Below are positions 33,004-36,541 of a DNA stretch of 36,541 nt, piece after piece. The DNA is from Stutzerimonas azotifigens DSM 17556 (GTDB lineage: Bacteria; Pseudomonadota; Gammaproteobacteria; Pseudomonadales; Pseudomonadaceae). The translations under genes were made by a program, and so were the position numbers. Below the pieces are notes generated by a model. That model made no database searches and was not told the origin of the DNA. It saw only the letters and a program-made list of their open reading frames with translations. Where the stretch lies: NCBI RefSeq assembly GCF_000425625.1, contig NZ_KE384418.1, forward strand, positions 88,734-125,274. Direction: 5' to 3'. Each line of letters begins with the position of its first letter. The first letter of the stretch is position 1.

Positions 33004-35154
33004 ATGATAGAAAAGGGAACGCGCTGCCGACAGCATTATCAGTCGGTATACGAACGGAATCGGCCAGAACTCAGCAAGGGCCGTGCTCTTGATGAAAGCT
33101 TGCATCATTTCCTCGACCAGCGCCCGGCGGGTAAGAACCTGTCAGCACTTGATCGTGCGCAAGGCCTGGCAGCGGCATCGTTTTGGCTTGATGTGGATGC
33201 GGTAGCTGGGTCCGAACTCGCGAGCCTGGCCCTCAGCCGGGTGCTGCATTTGGATAATGCAGTCAGTGTCGAGCGGCTGTTGCACCTCGCTAGCCATAAC
33301 CCGGAAACCCTCCGATGGGCGATTCGCTACTCGAAGCTGTTTGAGCGAACAGAATCGCCGTTCTGGCTTGAGCTGCGTGCGGCGCTCGCCGGGGATGAAT
33401 GGCAAGTTTTCTTCGGCGTCTGTGATCGCCTGCTGGATCAGCTCAGGCCTTTTGATGAGCTGGTGGCCATAGCTGAAAAACAACTCAAGCATTTATCGCT
33501 GCTGGAGCTGTTTTCCTACCTCAGCGTTCTGGCCTATGAAGCCTTTGCAGAAGATGTGCCCGCTGATCGCTCCGGTCAGCAGTGGAAGGTCTACAACCGC
33601 ATTATTCTGAACAAGCTCCGTGCTTGCTCGGAAGAGGATTTCCGCCTGAGCGAATCACGACTCGGGCAATCGCTGAAACGTCACCTATCACCGATTATCT
33701 TTCCTGAATCCAGCAATTCTGACGTGGTGGCATGTCGTCAAAACCTCGAATCGTTAGCCGTTCTGATTTTGGCAACCCAAGAGCGGATCGACTACGAAGG
33801 CTCAATCGACTGGTTCTGCTTCGACCCTGAATGCCGTTACCAGCTAAAACCGGGTGAGCCGGTAATCTACAACCAGTCGGAGGCGGGAACAGAGCGATGG
33901 CAGCGAACCGGGCGTAAGAGTGATTTGCTTTGGCACTACTGGATGAACCGTGCCCTGCATACCTTCGCCCTCTCCGACATGGCCGAACAAATCATCGGCT
34001 CAGCCGAGAATCATGAGCTGAACCAGTTGGCCTATATCAAGGCGGTTCGCAGCAAGCTGCAGTTACAGCAGATCTACGGCTTGGGTGATCGAGTCTCGCT
34101 CAGTGATGGTTCTCAGGTTCAGCTTCACCACTTGCTGCTGGCCAGCGAGCTGAATTCGGTTTTCTTTCAGAAGGAGTTTATCCAGCCATTTCAGAGTCAC
34201 TTGCGTGATTCGGGTGTGTTTGCTCAGGCACTGGGGCGCTTAGCCATGAATGGCATGCTTTCCGGTGAAAACAGGTTTCCACTGACTTGGTCCGAAGAGC
34301 CAGAAAAGATCCGCAGGATCACTGGCTGGACTGTCTGTGACGAACACCCGAAAGGCTGCGCCGATTCGGCCAAGGCAATCCTCAAGTTCTGGACCAGCGA
34401 CTTCAAGGTGCTATCTCACCAATTGAAACTGCAGCCAGGGATGCCCGCGCCACGCCTGTACGAACAGCCCTATTACAAAATCGGACGCTACAGCTTTCAG
34501 TTCCCTTGGGTTGGCGCGCAGCAGAACAACCTGACGGCGGCCACCAATAACCTTCGGCGCGTGAATGCACGTCGGGCCGATATGCAGACTGAAACCCAAC
34601 GCGTAGAACTCGCACTGGCCGCGAGCCTCAGGCAGCGTGGCTTTGCTGTTGAGGTGGGTTATCGGCCACTGGCGAACGAAGAAGACGATGCCGGCGAGGT
34701 GGATCTGATCTGCCATCAGGATGGTGTGCTACTGCTCCTTGAGGTCAAGTCAGGCTATATCCGCTCGACCAAGCATGAGGTCTGGCTCCATCGCACCAAC
34801 ACGTTGCGCAAGGCTGCCTGGCAGTTACGGCGCAAACAGGCAGCGGTGCGTAGTGCGCTGATAGCGGATCAAGAGCTGCGCGCCAGGTTGAGCTATCACG
34901 GTCATGAGCCCGGTGCCGATATACGTGCCTGGATAGTCGACACGTCAATTGAGCTCGATGGGCAGTCTATTGATGGGTTCAGAGTGGTATCCCGTGAGGC
35001 GCTGGAGGTCATCTTGCGCGATGAGAAGCAGCTCCTCAGACCTATAGATCAGCTTGACGGGGAAAGACAAGATTCGTTGTTTCCTGACGGGTTTACTGCT
35101 GGCCGATTTGTCGCTGCTGTTGAGTCCGAAGAGCTATGGCAGGGCATCTGTTAG
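33004..35154 (+). CDS. Large protein of unknown family with C-terminal PD-(D/E)XK nuclease domain
   Basis: This 716-residue protein has a long N-terminal region, largely alpha-helical (residues about 1-500), which I cannot assign. A C-terminal restriction-endonuclease-like domain spans about 530-650. Its motifs are E535 in the first helix (RVELALAASLRQRGF), D567 in AGEVDLICHQDG and E580-V-K582 in LLLLEVKSGY, the classic D-x12-E-x-K spacing. A following helix (LRKAAWQLRRKQAAV) fits the fold. No helicase, methylase or membrane motif is seen. It is 100 bases after the Rep-like gene in an island, a usual place for anti-phage cargo, so a single-gene defence nuclease is the leading idea. DNA repair or element-encoded processing is the alternative. 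No ribosome-binding site is obvious at the ATG. Confidence 0.75.
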   Translation: MIEKGTRCRQHYQSVYERNRPELSKGRALDESLHHFLDQRPAGKNLSALDRAQGLAAASFWLDVDAVAGSELASLALSRVLHLDNAVSVERLLHLASHNPETLRWAIRYSKLFERTESPFWLELRAALAGDEWQVFFGVCDRLLDQLRPFDELVAIAEKQLKHLSLLELFSYLSVLAYEAFAEDVPADRSGQQWKVYNRIILNKLRACSEEDFRLSESRLGQSLKRHLSPIIFPESSNSDVVACRQNLESLAVLILATQERIDYEGSIDWFCFDPECRYQLKPGEPVIYNQSEAGTERWQRTGRKSDLLWHYWMNRALHTFALSDMAEQIIGSAENHELNQLAYIKAVRSKLQLQQIYGLGDRVSLSDGSQVQLHHLLLASELNSVFFQKEFIQPFQSHLRDSGVFAQALGRLAMNGMLSGENRFPLTWSEEPEKIRRITGWTVCDEHPKGCADSAKAILKFWTSDFKVLSHQLKLQPGMPAPRLYEQPYYKIGRYSFQFPWVGAQQNNLTAATNNLRRVNARRADMQTETQRVELALAASLRQRGFAVEVGYRPLANEEDDAGEVDLICHQDGVLLLLEVKSGYIRSTKHEVWLHRTNTLRKAAWQLRRKQAAVRSALIADQELRARLSYHGHEPGADIRAWIVDTSIELDGQSIDGFRVVSREALEVILRDEKQLLRPIDQLDGERQDSLFPDGFTAGRFVAAVESEELWQGIC

Positions 35155-35285
35155 AGCACCGCGGGCAATAGCTTGCCATACCTGTAGTGCGCAGAGTTTG
35201 TGAAAGTTCGTCTCCAAAAAGCCTAGATACCGCGTCAAGTCGGGTGGCTACGATGCGACTTCCTAACCACCTGCAGGAGACAATC

Positions 35286-35320
35286 ATGTCCAAGCAACCC
35301 AGCACCACCAGTCAGCAGCG
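35286..35320 (+). pseudogene. 5' end of a gene interrupted by the IS3-family element
   Basis: ATG at 35286 has a good AGGAGA site at 35275-35280 and begins MSKQPSTTSQQR. After about 11 codons the reading frame enters the insertion-sequence end at 35321 and stops at 35372. The rest of the gene would lie beyond the right edge of the window. The 130 bases before it, after the nuclease gene, hold no other gene. Confidence 0.55.
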
Positions 35321-35349
35321 GGGTTCTACCCCATTAGCACGGACACTTT
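35321..35349. repeat. IS left inverted repeat (IRL)
   Basis: Starts GGGTTCTACCCCATTAGCAC and pairs with the right end at 24 of 29 positions. Confidence 0.85.
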
Positions 35350-35382
35350 CGAGTAAGCTCATGCCGAGCTGAAGGAGTGTTC

Positions 35383-35679
35383 ATGAAGCGCAAGAAATAC
35401 AGCCCCGAGTTCAAGCGGGAAGCCATCGAGTTGGTTCGTCGTTCAGGGGCGAGCTGTCGACAGGTGGCCCTGGAGATTGGTGTGGCTCCGAACCTGCTCA
35501 CACGCTGGGTTCGAGAGGCACAGCCAGGCGCAGAAAAGGCCTTTCCCGGAACAGGTAGTCCGCGAGATGAGGAGCTGGCCCGCCTCAAGCGTGAGTTGGC
35601 CCGGGTGACCAAGGAACGTGATTTTTTAAGAGACGCGGCAGCGTACTTTGCCAGGGAGTCATCGAGCGGTACACGGTGA
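35383..35679 (+). CDS. IS3-family transposase subunit OrfA
   Basis: This 98-residue protein carries the IS3 helix-turn-helix: [28 protein letters not shown] and [12 protein letters not shown] leucine-zipper-like coiled coil follows ([20 protein letters not shown]). The ATG at 35383 follows GAAGGAG. Its stop overlaps the OrfB GTG (GTGA), and a slippery site within it allows fusion to OrfB. Confidence 0.93.
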   Translation: MKRKKYSPEFKREAIELVRRSGASCRQVALEIGVAPNLLTRWVREAQPGAEKAFPGTGSPRDEELARLKRELARVTKERDFLRDAAAYFARESSSGTR

Positions 35680-35693
35680 TCCAGCGCTGCCGC
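35622..35693 (+). promoter_or_regulatory. Programmed -1 ribosomal frameshift signal (U UUU UUA plus stem)
   Basis: In the OrfA frame the codons GAT TTT TTA form the slippery heptamer T-TTT-TTA at 35622-35628. Six bases later GCGGCAGCG (35635-35643) pairs perfectly with CGCTGCCGC (35685-35693), a 9-bp stem with a 41-base loop. The -1 frame from the heptamer is open into OrfB without a stop. Confidence 0.85.
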
Positions 35694-36536
35694 AACGAGT
35701 ACCCGGTACGTCTGATGTGCCGTTGCCTGAAGGTTTCTGCCAGTGGCTATTACGCCTGGCAGGATCGTGATCCAAGCCCGCGAACTCAAGAGAATGCACG
35801 TCTGGTCAGGCGCATTCGTGAGATTCATGAGGACAGCCGTGGCGTGATCGGCGCACCGCGCATGCATGAGGATTTGCTCGACGAGGGCGAAATCGTCAGC
35901 TTGAACCGCGTTGCTCGCCTGATGGCGGCTGAGCGAATTCAAGGCTGGCCACGCCGTAAGAGACGTGGTTTTGGAAGAGTCGCCAGTGGCCGTCCAGCAG
36001 GCGTGAAAAACCTGCTGGAGCGCGATTTCACCGCGCAGGAGCCGGAGCGCAAGTGGGTCACGGACATCACGGAAATAGCCACACTGGAAGGCAAGCTTTT
36101 CCTATGTGTGGTGCTCGACTTGTACAGCAAGCTGGTGATCGGTTGGTCGATGCATCACCGCCAGGATCGGCAGATGGTGATTCGAGCAGTGGAGATGGCG
36201 ATTTGGCAGCGCCAGGGTGACTGGTCAGTAATCCTGCATTCGGATCGCGGTAGCCAATTCACCAGCACCGACTACCAGCGCTTTCTGAATCGCAACACGC
36301 TGGTCTGCAGCATGAGTGCCGTCGGGCATTGCGGCGACAACGCAGCCTGTGAAGGCTTCTTCGGTCAGCTCAAACGGGAGCGCGTTGTCCATCAGTCGTA
36401 TCGAACTCGTGATGAAGCACGGGCGGATTTATTCGACTACATCGAGCGGTTTCATAACCCACGAATGCGTCGTAGAGTCGCCAGGCAAGATCTGAAGTTT
36501 TCAGCCCTTTTCAAACCGTCCGTGGAAACGGGGTAG
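35676..36536 (+). CDS. IS3-family transposase catalytic part OrfB (DDE)
   Basis: This frame supplies the rve/DDE integrase core of the transposase. The acidic triad is in KWVTDITEI (first D), HSDRGSQF (second D) and [14 protein letters not shown] (E), with the usual K/R seven residues after E. The HTH_21-like region begins near [13 protein letters not shown] at 35676 could start a separate product, but the frame is open leftward to the slippery site, so the active enzyme is probably an OrfAB fusion made by -1 frameshifting. The stop at 36534-36536 lies in the right inverted repeat. Confidence 0.95.
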   Translation: MIQRCRNEYPVRLMCRCLKVSASGYYAWQDRDPSPRTQENARLVRRIREIHEDSRGVIGAPRMHEDLLDEGEIVSLNRVARLMAAERIQGWPRRKRRGFGRVASGRPAGVKNLLERDFTAQEPERKWVTDITEIATLEGKLFLCVVLDLYSKLVIGWSMHHRQDRQMVIRAVEMAIWQRQGDWSVILHSDRGSQFTSTDYQRFLNRNTLVCSMSAVGHCGDNAACEGFFGQLKRERVVHQSYRTRDEARADLFDYIERFHNPRMRRRVARQDLKFSALFKPSVETG

Positions 36537-36541
36537 AACCC
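36513..36541. repeat. IS right inverted repeat (IRR)
   Basis: Ends GGGGTAGAACCC; its reverse complement matches the left repeat at 24 of 29 positions. Confidence 0.85.

Larger units (their letters stand above)
35321..36541 (+). mobile_element. IS3-family insertion sequence, 1221 bp as bounded here
   Basis: The ends are imperfect inverted repeats: the left 29 bases (35321-35349) and the reverse complement of the right 29 bases (36513-36541) match at 24 positions, with 12 perfect outer bases GGGTTCTACCCC. Two overlapping frames, orfA and orfB, fill the element, and the orfB stop lies inside the right repeat. The window ends at the right terminus, so the target duplication cannot be checked. 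Confidence 0.9.

Overview
The window is high-GC gammaproteobacterial DNA, most likely from a Pseudomonas/Stutzerimonas-type chromosome. The grounds are short GCAGGC-AGA-GCCTGC repetitive extragenic palindromes, TRAP and ABC uptake operons, an MlaA lipoprotein, tightly overlapping operons and frequent GTG/TTG starts. The genus is inferred from overall character, not from a marker gene. From about 29.0 kb to the right edge the base composition drops and the content becomes that of an integrated mobile element.

Region 1 (1-8870) is a self-contained uptake and catabolism module. A leftward operon encodes a DeoR-type repressor and a three-part TRAP transporter (DctQ, DctM, Tat-exported DctP). A divergent rightward operon encodes a GlpA-like FAD oxidoreductase with a C-terminal [2Fe-2S] domain, a second FAD/NAD(P) oxidoreductase and an FGGY sugar/polyol kinase, all with overlapping ends. 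The likely job is import, phosphorylation and oxidation of a small polyol-like compound whose identity is not visible. The same composite repeat lies on both sides of the module, and on the right it is arrayed in tandem with a 172-bp period.

Region 2 (8900-15260) is housekeeping-like: a methyl-accepting chemotaxis protein, a CNNM/CBS-domain transporter, a small unknown gene overlapping mlaA, mlaA itself, and an OmpR-type response regulator/histidine kinase pair.

Region 3 (15337-27307) is a divergently organised catabolic cluster. Leftward run a GntR/FCD regulator, an amidase-signature hydrolase and an Asp/Glu/hydantoin-racemase-fold protein. Rightward run an NMT1/SsuA-type ABC importer, an NAD-dependent epimerase-like protein, an SDR oxidoreductase, a deaminase-type amidohydrolase, an arylmalonate-decarboxylase-like protein, a dihydropyrimidinase/hydantoinase and a 2-keto-4-pentenoate-hydratase/FAH-type protein. 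Nearly all rightward genes abut or overlap. Two inverted copies of a TTGTSACAA-type site and a CACAATTGTG palindrome lie between the two arms and are good candidates for the GntR operators. The enzyme set suggests import and ring-opening of a nitrogen heterocycle (pyrimidine- or hydantoin-like) followed by deamination, amide hydrolysis and decarboxylation. I do not recognise a described pathway with this exact set. A frameshifted LysR remnant and an MFS transporter follow.

Region 4 (about 29.04-36.54 kb) looks like part of an integrative element: a tRNA-T-arm-like motif near the boundary, a ribbon-helix-helix protein, repeat-rich control DNA, a two-winged-helix protein, an AlpA-type regulator, a YfjJ/inovirus-Gp2-like protein with an HUH (HYH) motif, and a 716-residue protein of unknown family ending in a PD-(D/E)XK nuclease domain, which is a good defence-gene candidate. 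An IS3-family element with a textbook -1 frameshift signal has inserted a few codons into another gene at the right edge. No integrase is seen in the window.
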